A program made the position numbers and the translations under genes. Of a stretch of 51,916 nt of DNA, positions 7,040 through 15,897 are shown piece by piece (within the stretch, counting starts at the first letter, position 1; the number at the start of each line of letters is the position of its first letter). The notes beneath the pieces were generated by a model. That model did not search any database and had not been told where the DNA came from. It saw nothing but the letters and a program-made list of their open reading frames with translations. The DNA comes from Pseudomonadota bacterium (GTDB lineage: Bacteria; Pseudomonadota; Gammaproteobacteria; Acidiferrobacterales; Acidiferrobacteraceae). The DNA lies in NCBI GenBank assembly GCA_021819125.1, contig JAKARW010000006.1, positions 1 to 51,916 of the forward strand, given 5' to 3'.

Positions 7040-7675
7040 ATGAGAACATTCACCCGCATCGACCGCGTCATCGACCAACTCGACCAAACCCTGAAGTCTA
7101 TGCTCGTGCCACCACCTGCTGACCCCTACCCCGAGACCGTGCCGCGGGAACAGGGTGAGCTGTCATCCGAGGAGCGCACGCTCGGGGGCCGCCTCATGCG
7201 TGTCAACCATGCAGGCGAGATTGCCGCGCAAGCGCTCTATCAGGGGCATGCGCTGTGCGCACGGGATGCCCACGTGCGCGACACCCTACGCGCAGCCGGT
7301 CGTGAGGAGCTTCAGCACCTCCACTGGACGGCGGCGCGCATCAAGGAACTCAAGACACACAAAAGCTACCTCACGCCCATCTGGTATCTGGGGTCCTTCA
7401 CCATCGGGGCGGCGACCGCCCTACTGGGCGACAAGGTCAGTCTCAGTTTCGTCGCCGAAACCGAGCGCCAGGTCGTAGCCCATCTGCAAGACCATCTGGC
7501 CAAGCTTTCGGCCGCCGACCAAAGAACGCGGGCGATCGTAGAGCACATGGCCGCCGACGAGGCGCGACACGCGACCTCGGCCATGGAGGCCGGGGGGCGC
7601 CCCCTACCATGGCCGGCGCCGCTTGCGATGCGTCTGGCGGCGCGCGTCATGACCGAGACCGCATTCTGGATTTAG
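7040..7675 (+). CDS. coq7: Ubiquinone biosynthesis hydroxylase Coq7
   Basis: Coq7 is a membrane-associated di-iron monooxygenase that hydroxylates 2-polyprenyl-3-methyl-6-methoxy-1,4-benzoquinol, the next-to-last step of ubiquinone synthesis, using oxygen. The 211 residues contain the carboxylate-bridged iron ligands in MRVNHAGEIAAQALY, EELQHLHW, ETERQVVAHL and DEARHA. The conserved VNHAGE motif makes the call firm. ATG 7040 fits the family start (MRTFTRIDRVID). The stop overlaps the convergent VOC gene by 4 bases. It implies aerobic growth. Confidence 0.95.
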   Translation: MRTFTRIDRVIDQLDQTLKSMLVPPPADPYPETVPREQGELSSEERTLGGRLMRVNHAGEIAAQALYQGHALCARDAHVRDTLRAAGREELQHLHWTAARIKELKTHKSYLTPIWYLGSFTIGAATALLGDKVSLSFVAETERQVVAHLQDHLAKLSAADQRTRAIVEHMAADEARHATSAMEAGGRPLPWPAPLAMRLAARVMTETAFWI

Positions 7676-8097
7676 AGGCCTCGCCTCTCTTGCACGGCCG
7701 GGCTTAGGGCCTGCGGCGGCAGGAAAATCAGCTGGACGAGCGTACCTTCCGGGTCGTTGCAATAAAGACTGCGAGACCCGTCGCGATGAGTACGGGGGGC
7801 GGCTGCGATTCGCACCCGGGCGGCCTGCAGTCGCTCGTGCCAGACATCCACATCGCCTGCGCTTGCGACCGAAAATCCAATGTGATCGAGGGCGCCTCCC
7901 GGTTGCGGGGTACCTCGGTGCAGGGCGAGATTGTCCGAACCCGAGGAGAGATAGACGTTGTCGGGATCCGGCCGCCACACCACGACAAGCCCAAGGACCC
8001 CGGCATAGAATGCCTCGCAGGCCTCGAGATCCGCGCAGATGAGCGCCACATGGTTGAGGCGCACCGCGGCGGTCTTGGGCAAGCCGTTATTCGACAT
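7672..8097 (-). CDS. VOC-family protein (glyoxalase/dioxygenase fold)
   Basis: The vicinal-oxygen-chelate fold binds a metal with ligands from paired beta-alpha-beta-beta-beta modules. The 141-residue protein shows the usual pattern: VRLNHVALICADLEACEAFY at the start with a ligand histidine, GGALDHIGFSV in the middle, and YCNDPEGTLVQLIFL at the end with the glutamate. The substrate cannot be told from sequence; relatives include glyoxalase I, fosfomycin resistance proteins and extradiol dioxygenases. ATG 8097 overlaps the OsmC gene by 11 bases, so it is the last gene of the trpGDC transcript. Confidence 0.85.
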   Translation of the reverse strand: MSNNGLPKTAAVRLNHVALICADLEACEAFYAGVLGLVVVWRPDPDNVYLSSGSDNLALHRGTPQPGGALDHIGFSVASAGDVDVWHERLQAARVRIAAAPRTHRDGSRSLYCNDPEGTLVQLIFLPPQALSPAVQERRGL

Positions 8098-8506
8098 CCA
8101 CGATCTCGAATGAATGGCTGATCTCGGCGGTCTTGCCAAGCATGATCGACACCGAGCAATATTTCTCGGCGGACAGGCGGATCGCCCGCTCCACCGCCGC
8201 CTCCTTCAACCCTCGGCCGCTCACCACGAAGTGCACATGCATGCGGGTAAACACCTTCGGGTCCTCCTCGGCGCGCTCGGCCTCGAGGCGCGCGCTGCAG
8301 CCACGCACATCGGCGCGCCCCTTACGCAGGATATGGACGACATCAAAGGAAGTGCAGCCGCCCATCCCGGCCAACACAAGCTCCGTCGGCCGCGGCCCTA
8401 GGTTGCGCCCCCCATGATCCGGAGGGCCGTCCATCGCGATCCGATGGCCGCTCTCGGTGGTAGCCGTAAACGCGGCCTCCCCGTCCCACTCAACCACTGC
8501 TTTCAT
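8087..8506 (-). CDS. OsmC-family peroxide-handling protein
   Basis: OsmC/Ohr-type proteins reduce organic peroxides with a cysteine pair. The 139 residues carry C51 in GMGGCTSFDVVHIL and C117 in EKYCSVSIMLGKTAEI, the expected peroxidatic and resolving positions. The sequence is nearer the YhfA/OsmC-like branch than Ohr. ATG 8506 has GAGGAG at good spacing and overlaps the trpC end by 17 bases, so translation is probably coupled. Its presence in a trp transcript is unexplained by pathway. Confidence 0.88.
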   Translation of the reverse strand: MKAVVEWDGEAAFTATTESGHRIAMDGPPDHGGRNLGPRPTELVLAGMGGCTSFDVVHILRKGRADVRGCSARLEAERAEEDPKVFTRMHVHFVVSGRGLKEAAVERAIRLSAEKYCSVSIMLGKTAEISHSFEIVDVE

Positions 8507-9302
8507 CGACCCGCTCCTCGAACAATTCAGCAAGCCTTGCGCCTGGATCCTCGGCCACCATGAAGGCCTCGCCCACCAGGAACCCGCGCAACCCGGCGGC
8601 CTTGAGACGCCTGACCTCGTCGCGCCCGAGGATTCCGCTCTCGGTTACGACAAGACGCCCGGGAGGCACAAACCCTACCAGCTCCAGCGTCCGATCTATG
8701 GTCGTGACAAAGGTGCGCAGATCGCGGTTATTGATGCCGAGCAGACCGCCTGGAAGCGCCAGGGCGCGCTCGAGCTCGTCGGCGTCATGCACCTCGATCA
8801 GGGCGTCCAGGCCATAGGCCTGGGAGGCCGCGTACAGCTCCTCGAGTTCCCCGGAAGACAGGGCCGCCACGATCAGCAAGACGCAATCTGCGCCCATGGC
8901 CCGCGACTCGGCGATCTGATAACCATCGACCATGAAATCCTTGCGCAACACCGGCAGCGCGCAGGCCTCGCGGGCGCGCGCGAGGTCGTCATCATGCGCC
9001 CCAAAATAACCGGCATCGGTCAGAACGGAGAGCGCCGAGGCGCCCGCGCGTTCGTAGGCGCGCGCCACCGCTGCCGGATCCAGACCGTGGCGCAACACGC
9101 CGCGACTGGGCGACGCACGCTTCATCTCCGCGATCACCGCCGGTCGGCCGCGCTCCACGGCACGTGTCAGTGACGCCACAAACCCACGTGCCGGGGCCCC
9201 GGCACGGATACGCGCCTCGAGATCCGCAAGCCCGACGCGCGCGCGGGCGCGCGTGACCTCGCCGCGCTTGTCGGCCAAGATGCGCGCCAGGACCCCGTTC
9301 AC
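8490..9302 (-). CDS. trpC: Indole-3-glycerol phosphate synthase
   Basis: TrpC closes the indole ring from carboxyphenylamino-deoxyribulose phosphate in tryptophan synthesis. The 270-residue TIM barrel is monofunctional (no TrpF fused). Signature segments: VIAEMKRASPSRGVLR with the catalytic lysine, SVLTDAGYFGAHDDDL, LPVLRKDFMVDGYQI, LLGINNRDLRTF and VVTESGILGRDEV. The start is GTG 9302, overlapping the trpD stop by 4 bases (GTGA). Confidence 0.97.
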   Translation of the reverse strand: MNGVLARILADKRGEVTRARARVGLADLEARIRAGAPARGFVASLTRAVERGRPAVIAEMKRASPSRGVLRHGLDPAAVARAYERAGASALSVLTDAGYFGAHDDDLARAREACALPVLRKDFMVDGYQIAESRAMGADCVLLIVAALSSGELEELYAASQAYGLDALIEVHDADELERALALPGGLLGINNRDLRTFVTTIDRTLELVGFVPPGRLVVTESGILGRDEVRRLKAAGLRGFLVGEAFMVAEDPGARLAELFEERVDESSG

Positions 9303-10327
9303 ACAAGCCCCCGCGTAAAGGCCACGAATTCGTCGAGCTTGGCCGCCGGCCGCCCCTCTTGCAACAACGCCTGCGCGTGCGCCACACCAGCCCCGATATC
9401 CGCGACCAGCCCGGCCACATAAAGGGCGGCCCCGGCGTTCAGGATGACCGCCACCGTGGCCGGTCCCTGATCGCGTCCCGCAAGCACCCGCTTGAGCACA
9501 TCGAGGCTTGCCCCCGCCGAATCCACCTTGAGGGCGTCGATCCCCCCCGTCGGCAGCCCGAAATCAGCGGGCTCGAGCCGATAGCGGCTCAGCACCCCAT
9601 TCTTCATTTCACACACATCGGTCGCCGCCGCCGGACTGATCTCGTCTAGACCGTCATCGGAATGAACCACCAGGGCATGGCGGCCGCCGAGGGCTGCGAG
9701 CGCCGATGCGAACGGTTCCAGCAGTGCGCCGGAGAACACCCCCACGAGCTGGCGCGGGGCGCGTGCCGGATTGGTGAGCGGTCCCAGCATGTTAAAGAGG
9801 GTACGTATACCAAGCTCCCGGCGCGGTCCGGCGGCATGGCGCATCGCCTCGTGGTGGCGCGGGGCAAAGAGAAAACCCACGCCGACATGGTCGATGCATA
9901 GCGCCACCTGCGCCGGGGTCAGGGTGAGGACGGCGCCCGCGGCCTCGAGCACATCAGCGCTACCCGACCGGCTCGACACCGACCGATTACCGTGCTTGGC
10001 CACTTTGGCCCCCGCACTCGCGCACACAAGCGCCGTGGCCGTGGAGATATTGAACGTCGACGCCCCGTCGCCCCCGGTCCCACAGGTATCGATCAGGTGG
10101 CCGGTATCGGCGACCGTAACCGGGGTCGACAGATCACGCAGCACCTCGGCTGCGGCCACGATCTCCTCGACTGTCTCGCCCTTCATGCGTAAGCCCATGA
10201 GCAGGGCGCCGATCTGCGCCGGCGTCCCGGCCCCGCTCATGACCACCGACAAGGCCTCCTTCATCTCGACGGCATTGAGATCGTCTCCGGCGGCGAGCCG
10301 CGCAATGGCGCCTGTCAGAGCGCTCAC
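9299..10327 (-). CDS. trpD: Anthranilate phosphoribosyltransferase
   Basis: TrpD joins anthranilate to PRPP. The 342 residues have the PRPP-binding glycine-rich motif [18 protein letters not shown] (about 82-99), [19 protein letters not shown] and the [11 protein letters not shown] segment, all diagnostic. The protein is not fused to TrpG as it is in E. coli. GTG 10327 overlaps the trpG stop by 4 bases, typical of coupled trp genes. Confidence 0.97.
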   Translation of the reverse strand: MSALTGAIARLAAGDDLNAVEMKEALSVVMSGAGTPAQIGALLMGLRMKGETVEEIVAAAEVLRDLSTPVTVADTGHLIDTCGTGGDGASTFNISTATALVCASAGAKVAKHGNRSVSSRSGSADVLEAAGAVLTLTPAQVALCIDHVGVGFLFAPRHHEAMRHAAGPRRELGIRTLFNMLGPLTNPARAPRQLVGVFSGALLEPFASALAALGGRHALVVHSDDGLDEISPAAATDVCEMKNGVLSRYRLEPADFGLPTGGIDALKVDSAGASLDVLKRVLAGRDQGPATVAVILNAGAALYVAGLVADIGAGVAHAQALLQEGRPAAKLDEFVAFTRGLV

Positions 10328-10899
10328 GGGCGCTCACTACGCAGAAAGTTCTCGAGCAACGCATGGCCCTGCTCGCTTAGGATCGACTCCGGGTGGAACT
10401 GCACGCCTTCCACGGGCCACCATTTATGGCGCAACCCCATGATCTCGCCGTCATCCTGACTTACGGCGGTAATTTCCAGACATTCGGGCAGGTCCTCTTT
10501 GGCCACCACGAGCGAGTGGTAGCGGGTCGCCGTGAAGGGATCGGGTAGGCCGCGAAAGACGCCCGCGCCCCCATGAGATATAAGCGAGGTCTTGCCGTGC
10601 ATCACGCGCCCGGCGCGCACGACCCGCCCACCGAACGCCTGCCCTATGCTCTGATGCCCCAAACATACGCCAAGCAACGGTATGCGCTCGCCGAAACGCA
10701 TGATGAGATCCAGCGATATGCCCGCCTCGTTCGGCGTGCATGGGCCGGGGGAGATGACGATCCGTTCGGGCGCCAGACGCTCAATCTCATCGAGCGAGAT
10801 CTGGTCGTTGCGCGCGACATGCACCTCCTCGCCCAATTCACCCAGGTACTGCACAAGGTTATAGGTAAACGAGTCGTAGTTATCGATCATGAGCAACAA
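10324..10899 (-). CDS. trpG: Anthranilate synthase glutaminase component
   Basis: TrpG (class I glutamine amidotransferase) feeds ammonia to TrpE; close relatives also serve p-aminobenzoate synthesis. The 191 residues have nucleophile C79 in [15 protein letters not shown], the oxyanion motif [11 protein letters not shown] and the catalytic dyad in [10 protein letters not shown]. The conserved N-terminus [11 protein letters not shown] begins at a TTG (10899); AAGGAG lies 11 bases before it and too far from the internal ATG at 10890, so the TTG is preferred. TrpE is not adjacent: it lies beyond a 2.7-kb insertion. Confidence 0.95.
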   Translation of the reverse strand: MLLMIDNYDSFTYNLVQYLGELGEEVHVARNDQISLDEIERLAPERIVISPGPCTPNEAGISLDLIMRFGERIPLLGVCLGHQSIGQAFGGRVVRAGRVMHGKTSLISHGGAGVFRGLPDPFTATRYHSLVVAKEDLPECLEITAVSQDDGEIMGLRHKWWPVEGVQFHPESILSEQGHALLENFLRSERP

Positions 10900-12173
10900 A
10901 GTCGATTTATCTCCTTGTTAAACATGCGGTTATGGTGCCCGCACGCCATGGGATACCCGCTATTTGCGTCCCTCACCCTGACGTATCGCAAAAACTCCAT
11001 GGGAATGAGCCTATTGTGCCAGACGCACGGGCACTTCGTCGATCAATTGAACGAGGCGGCCCCATCATTCACGTTCACATAAAAGCCATGCGGCGGCCGG
11101 TCTTTGCGTCAAGCCGCGATGTCATGCGCCACCCTTGTGAATGGCGCCGCGAGCCTCCTCAAACCGTTGAGTGGTGCGACGGCAAAACGATCGAGGAAAG
11201 GGCCTGATGGAGCCGGCGCCCCTCGGCCGAATGGTGCGGGCGGATGGCCGCGATGGCGCCACCGCGCCCAGAAAGTGGGCGTGGGTCGTGAACGCGGATT
11301 GGCGCGCGGGGGACCGCCCTCGCGGGATTGGCCGCGCGCCGAACGCCCCTCATGGATGTCGGGGGCATTGCGCGCCTTCACGCAAACCCGGCCGGCGCCC
11401 CAAAACAGCGGGCGGCGACATGGGGCTCCTTGGTCTTTCTGGAGGATATATAGGGCGCCGCCTGCCACGCTTTTGCGCATTGCCCTCAGGGATTGCGCGT
11501 GTTGGGCGCTTGCGCGAACGACGGAGGACGCCTATAAGCGGGTGTGAGGTTTCTTAAAAGAAATGGTGGCAGGTGGCCGCCGATCAGGCGGCTAGAGGTT
11601 CGAGATCCTGGGCCGACGATGTTTTCGACAAGGCGTCCGCCATCACAACAGATGGTCGATGACACGGTCGTGACGCAACGGGCCAGACGGCGAGGGCAAA
11701 CCCGATGCACCCCTTGGTGCCAAGAATGCGGCGAGAAGATCAGGACGTCCTCGGCGAATTCCCTTAAGGGGCCGCGGGCCCCGGCCTCTAACCGAGGGCC
11801 GAGTATAAGACTGCGGCCCACGACTTTGTTGAGCGTAATGCATGCAACATGACTTACCAAACCAGGAGACGCCCATAATTAAGGTGTATAATGAAAGCTT
11901 GTACACTCTGGGATCAACTACCTCGCCCCAAGTGGGTTCGATCAAACGGATCAAGATTGATCCGTCATGAGCCAGCCGGTTCGTGCGGCGGCTGTGATCG
12001 GCTCATATCCAATGTACCGCCGGCACTCCATGGTAATGGAACATGCTGGGCTAGCGGGAGCGAGTGAATTACCGACAGTAACCATCCGGTGGCCGCAGGC
12101 GCATGAGCCTCTTTGCTGCACTTTCGGATACTGTGGTCCTGTCATATTGCATGCCGGTGGTTTTGGAGCATAA
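10900..12173. other. 1.27-kb stretch without a supported gene
   Basis: Several open frames of 60-150 codons exist on both strands but none has a recognisable motif, a good ribosome binding site or sensible composition. Visible structure: a GC-rich nested inverted repeat around 11748-11812 (CCTCGG ... CCGAGG enclosing GGGGCC-GCG-GGCCCC), a TATAAT at 11887-11892 facing the nitronate monooxygenase gene without a convincing -35, and a perfect palindrome at 11946-11965. The stretch must contain the trpG promoter, which I could not identify. Together with the next gene it separates trpG from trpE. Confidence 0.5.
11946..11965. promoter_or_regulatory. Perfect 20-bp palindrome, operator-like
   Basis: ACGGATCAA-GA-TTGATCCGT has two perfect 9-bp arms. 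It lies 208 bases before the nitronate monooxygenase start and 54 bases after a TATAAT. Its symmetry fits a dimeric repressor or activator site; it is not followed by a T run, so it is not a terminator. Confidence 0.4.
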
Positions 12174-13478
12174 ATGAAGTGCGTTGATGATTTCCGATGG
12201 CGAATCGGTAAGAAAGAACTGCTACCCATCATGATTGGTGGGATGGGCGTCGATATCTCCACCGCGGAGCTATCGCTGGTGGCCGCGCGCCTGGGCGGAA
12301 TCGGGCATATCTCCGATGCCATGGTCCCGACCGTGTCCGACCGGCGCTTCAAGACCCGATTCGTGAAGGAAAAACAAAAAAAGTATAAATACAATGTCCT
12401 GAACCGGGACAAGTCGGACGTGAAATTCGATCTCGAACAGCTGGCCTTGGCCACCAAGCTGCATGTAGGCCGCACGATGGAGGCCAAGCAGGGCGAAGGC
12501 CTGATTTTCATCAACTGCATGGAAAAGCTGACCATGGGCAATCCGCGCGAGACGTTGCGCGTGCGGCTGTCTGCGGCGATGGACGGCGGGATTGATGGCA
12601 TCACGCTAAGCGCGGGGCTGCATCTGGGCTCGCTCGCGCTGGTAGAGGATCATCCGCGTTTTCGCGACGTGAAGTTCGGCATCATTGTTTCTTCGCTACG
12701 GGCACTGGTGTTGTTCCTGCACAAGAGCGCGCGCCTCAACCGCCTACCAGATTACATCGTCGTGGAAGGCCCGCTCGCGGGCGGGCATCTCGGTTTTGGC
12801 ATGGACTGGGCGCAGTACGACCTGAAGACGATCGTAAACGATGTTCACCGGCATCTTGCGCAAAAAGGGCTCGATATTCCGGTCATCCCGGCCGGCGGCA
12901 TCTTCACCGGCACGGACGCCGTGGAGTTCCTGGAAGCGGGGGCGGCCGCGGTGCAGGTCGCAACACGCTTTACCGTCACCAAAGAGTGCGGTCTGCCGGA
13001 CAAGGTGAAACAGGAGTACTTCAGGGCCGAGGAAGAAGACATCGAGGTCAACCTGATTTCCCCCACGGGCTACCCCATGCGCATGCTAAGGAACAGCCCG
13101 CCCATCGGCGCCGGTATTCGCCCGAACTGCGAGGCGTACGGCTATCTGCTGGATGGATCAGGCAACTGCGCCTACATAGATGCCTACAACCGTGAACTCG
13201 ATAAGCATCCGGACGGCGCAAATATATCCGTGCGGGACAAGACCTGCCTATGTACCCACATGCGCAACTACGATTGCTGGACCTGCGGGCACTACACCTA
13301 TCGGCTTAAAGACACCACACGCCGATTGCCGGACGGGTCCTATCAGATATTGGATGCGGAACACGTCATTCGCGACTATCAATATAGTGTCGATCATCAA
13401 ATCGCACTACCCGAGGGCTATCGACACCATTGCGCCGCGGGGGCCAAGGCCGTCGAAGTTTTGAGTGATCGCGACTAG
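12174..13478 (+). CDS. Nitronate monooxygenase-like flavoprotein with Cys-rich C-terminus
   Basis: The N-terminal 300 residues are an FMN TIM barrel of the 2-nitropropane dioxygenase family: GGMGVDIS near the start, VEGPLAGGHLGF for FMN binding, and IPAGGIFTGTDAVEFLEAGAAAVQVATRF for the phosphate site. Such enzymes oxidise alkyl nitronates; related barrels act as enoyl reductases. At 434 residues it is longer than the usual 320-360. The extra C-terminal part holds C358-x-C360-x7-C368-x2-C371, plus further cysteines, and could bind zinc or an iron-sulfur cluster. ATG 12174 has GGAG upstream. It lies opposite to the trp genes, convergent with trpE. Confidence 0.8.
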   Translation: MKCVDDFRWRIGKKELLPIMIGGMGVDISTAELSLVAARLGGIGHISDAMVPTVSDRRFKTRFVKEKQKKYKYNVLNRDKSDVKFDLEQLALATKLHVGRTMEAKQGEGLIFINCMEKLTMGNPRETLRVRLSAAMDGGIDGITLSAGLHLGSLALVEDHPRFRDVKFGIIVSSLRALVLFLHKSARLNRLPDYIVVEGPLAGGHLGFGMDWAQYDLKTIVNDVHRHLAQKGLDIPVIPAGGIFTGTDAVEFLEAGAAAVQVATRFTVTKECGLPDKVKQEYFRAEEEDIEVNLISPTGYPMRMLRNSPPIGAGIRPNCEAYGYLLDGSGNCAYIDAYNRELDKHPDGANISVRDKTCLCTHMRNYDCWTCGHYTYRLKDTTRRLPDGSYQILDAEHVIRDYQYSVDHQIALPEGYRHHCAAGAKAVEVLSDRD

Positions 13479-13584
13479 GAAATGGCGCGGGTCCCCTTCG
13501 GGGGATCGGGATAGCGCCATGGCCCTCGTCTTGCCCCGTTTAACAAACAGTCACGCCGGGAATGTTGATGGGGCCGGTCATAAA

Positions 13585-15120
13585 TCATAGGTCCCCTGTT
13601 TTGGGCGCCGCCACTGTCCCCTCATGAGACTCGCCCTTCGATCCGAAGCCCGACGCCGCGAGTTCCGCCGCCTTGATCATGGCCCGCGCCTTATTCATGG
13701 TCTCGTCCCACTCGCGCTCAGGTACCGAGTCCGCCACAATCCCGGCGCCGACCTGCAAGAATAGCCGACCGTTACGCACCACCGCGGTGCGGATGGCGAT
13801 CGCCATGTCCATATTGCCATCCCAACCGATGTACCCCACCGCGCCGCCGTACAATCCGCGCCGAACCGGTTCCAGTTCGTCTATGATCTCCATGGCGCGT
13901 ATCTTGGGGGCGCCAGTCAAGGTCCCCGCCGGAAACGTCGCGCGTAAGACGTCGAAGGCGTCGAGGCCCGGCCGCAGACGCCCGGTGATATGCGATACGA
14001 GATGCATGACATGCGAATACCGCTCTATGGTCATGCGGTCGGTCACCGCCACGCTCCCGGTTTCCGCCACCCGCCCGATATCATTGCGCCCGAGATCGAC
14101 GAGCATGACATGTTCGGCCCTCTCCTTGGGGTCCGCCAGAAGTTCGGCGGCAAGTTGCGCGTCGCGCGCATCATCTTGACTACGTGGACGCGTGCCGGCG
14201 ATCGGCCGAACCGCCACCTCGCGACCATCGAGCTTGGCCAGGATCTCGGGTGACGATCCGACGACGTGAAATTCGCCGAGATCGAGCAGATACATGTAGG
14301 GCGAAGGGTTGATACGGCGCAACGCCCGATACAGATCGAGCGGCGTAAAGGTCGCTTGCGCCGATAACCTTTGCGACAGCGCCACCTGCATGATATCGCC
14401 CGCGGCGATGTATTCGCGCGAGCGCTCGACGGCGGCCTCGAAACCCGACCGCGTGAACCCCGAGACAAAATCGGCCTCGCGCACCGCCTGCGGCGACTTG
14501 TGCCCAAACATCGGTGCCGTAATCGGCTCACGCAAGGCCCCCTCAAGCTCGTCGAGGCGCCGCTCGGCCCGCGTCCGGCCGGTCTCGCCCTCGCTCACAT
14601 CGGCATGTACGACCAAGGACAAGGTGCCGCGCAGGTTGTCGAAAATGACCACATCCTCGCTCACAAGGAACAAGGCGTCAGGCCCGCCGATCTCGTCGGG
14701 CTTTAGGTTTTCGCCGAGAGTCGTCTCGATGTGACGGACCGTCTCGTACCCGAAATACCCGACCAGACCACCGTGAAATCGTGGCAGACCGGGATCCGGC
14801 AGCACCTCGAAGCGGGCCTTGAAGGCCCGCACCGTAGCCAGGATGTCGTCGGTCCATCCCCGCTCGATGATCTTTCCGTCGCGCTCGACTGTGACCTCGC
14901 GCCCAAAGAGGCGCAGACAGGTCCGCGCCGGCAGACCGATCAGCGAATACCGGCCCCACTTCTCACCACCGTGCACGGATTCCAGCAAATAGGAATACCG
15001 GCCCTGCGCGAGCTTTAGATAGCAACTCAACGGGGTATCAAGATCGGCCGGCACCTCGCGCACGACGGGGGCGAGGCGGCCGCCGATAACATCAAATGTC
15101 AAACTGCGCTTTTCTGGCAT
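13585..15120 (-). CDS. trpE: Anthranilate synthase component I
   Basis: TrpE makes anthranilate from chorismate with ammonia supplied by TrpG. The 511 residues contain the tryptophan feedback-site LLES motif (SYLLESVHGGEKWGRYS), the chorismate domain segments RNDIGRVA, SHITGRLRPGLDAFDVLRATFPAGTLTGAPK and RRGLYGGAVGYIG, and the closing metal-binding GAGIVADSVPEREWDET. I chose ATG 15120 because GAGGA lies 9 bases upstream; an ATG at 15129 is only 2 bases from that site. It follows gph by about 70 bases. No leader peptide with tryptophan codons was found. Confidence 0.96.
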   Translation of the reverse strand: MPEKRSLTFDVIGGRLAPVVREVPADLDTPLSCYLKLAQGRYSYLLESVHGGEKWGRYSLIGLPARTCLRLFGREVTVERDGKIIERGWTDDILATVRAFKARFEVLPDPGLPRFHGGLVGYFGYETVRHIETTLGENLKPDEIGGPDALFLVSEDVVIFDNLRGTLSLVVHADVSEGETGRTRAERRLDELEGALREPITAPMFGHKSPQAVREADFVSGFTRSGFEAAVERSREYIAAGDIMQVALSQRLSAQATFTPLDLYRALRRINPSPYMYLLDLGEFHVVGSSPEILAKLDGREVAVRPIAGTRPRSQDDARDAQLAAELLADPKERAEHVMLVDLGRNDIGRVAETGSVAVTDRMTIERYSHVMHLVSHITGRLRPGLDAFDVLRATFPAGTLTGAPKIRAMEIIDELEPVRRGLYGGAVGYIGWDGNMDMAIAIRTAVVRNGRLFLQVGAGIVADSVPEREWDETMNKARAMIKAAELAASGFGSKGESHEGTVAAPKTGDL

Positions 15121-15189
15121 GATAGTCATTCCTCAAGGGGTACGGGGCGGTCATCGTTCCCTTAAGGCGCCATCGACGGCCGAGGCCCA

Positions 15190-15897
15190 TCATGGCAGGG
15201 CCTTCGCGCACAAGAAGCGCCCTTCAAAGCGGAAGAAATTCCGGACATCAGCAAATGTCGGGGTTACGGCCGCAGCCCCAAGCGCCGTGAGATCGACGCC
15301 GTGATGATAACCGTAGGCAACCGCGAGCGCCGGCATCCCGGCGGCCTTGGCCGCGCGCATGTCGTTTCCGGAATCTCCCACGAGCGCGGCCCCGTGGCGG
15401 ACGACGCCGAGGCGCTCACAGGCCGTTACCAGCGGCAAGGGATCGGGTTTCACGCGTGGCAGCTCGTCGCCGCAGAGAATGAGGTCAAAATAACTTGCGA
15501 TATTCAAAGCCCGCAACAGGGGCTTTGCGAACCGCCCGGCCTTATTGGTGACACAGGCCATGCGAAACCCGTCGGCGCGCAGATCCGCAAGGGTCTGCGC
15601 GACGCCTGGATACAAGCGGCTACGGTCAGCGACGTGGGCCTCGTAATACGTGTTATAGAGGGACTGCGCCTCTTCGAAGAGCGCCGGGTCCGGCTCGGCG
15701 AAGCGCTCACCGGTCAAGGCCCGCTTGATGAGCCGTGGAACCCCGTCTCCAATCCACCCGCAGACGGCAGCCTCATCACGCACCGGGCGCCCAAGCCTCG
15801 TCAACATGTGATTGGCGGCATCGGCAAGATCGGGGGCGGTATCAATCAAAGTACCGTCCAGATCGAACAAAAGCCCTGCCAACGGGAAGATCGTCAT
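15190..15897 (-). CDS. gph: Phosphoglycolate phosphatase
   Basis: Gph removes phosphate from 2-phosphoglycolate, a by-product of RuBisCO oxygenation and DNA repair. The 235-residue HAD-family protein has the nucleophile motif [17 protein letters not shown], the motif II threonine in CVTNKAGR, lysine in RVKPDP and the acidic motif [18 protein letters not shown]. Its start overlaps the rpe stop (ATGA). In this autotroph it fits salvage of phosphoglycolate, feeding the GlcF-type oxidase. Confidence 0.93.
   Translation of the reverse strand: MTIFPLAGLLFDLDGTLIDTAPDLADAANHMLTRLGRPVRDEAAVCGWIGDGVPRLIKRALTGERFAEPDPALFEEAQSLYNTYYEAHVADRSRLYPGVAQTLADLRADGFRMACVTNKAGRFAKPLLRALNIASYFDLILCGDELPRVKPDPLPLVTACERLGVVRHGAALVGDSGNDMRAAKAAGMPALAVAYGYHHGVDLTALGAAAVTPTFADVRNFFRFEGRFLCAKALP

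Noticed and set aside
11590-11612. GGTTCGAG sequence resembling a tRNA T loop
   Set aside because: The flanking bases do not pair as a T stem and no acceptor or anticodon arm can be drawn.
11967-12173. 68-codon frame ending just before the nitronate monooxygenase ATG
   Set aside because: It could be a leader peptide, but it has no ribosome binding site, no domain and no control-type codon run; the gene's own GGAG lies inside it.
13479-13525. Hairpin between the flavoprotein gene and trpE
   Set aside because: ATGGCGC ... GCGCCAT and an inner GTCCCC/GGGGGAT stem are visible, but no T run follows, so I do not list it as a terminator.
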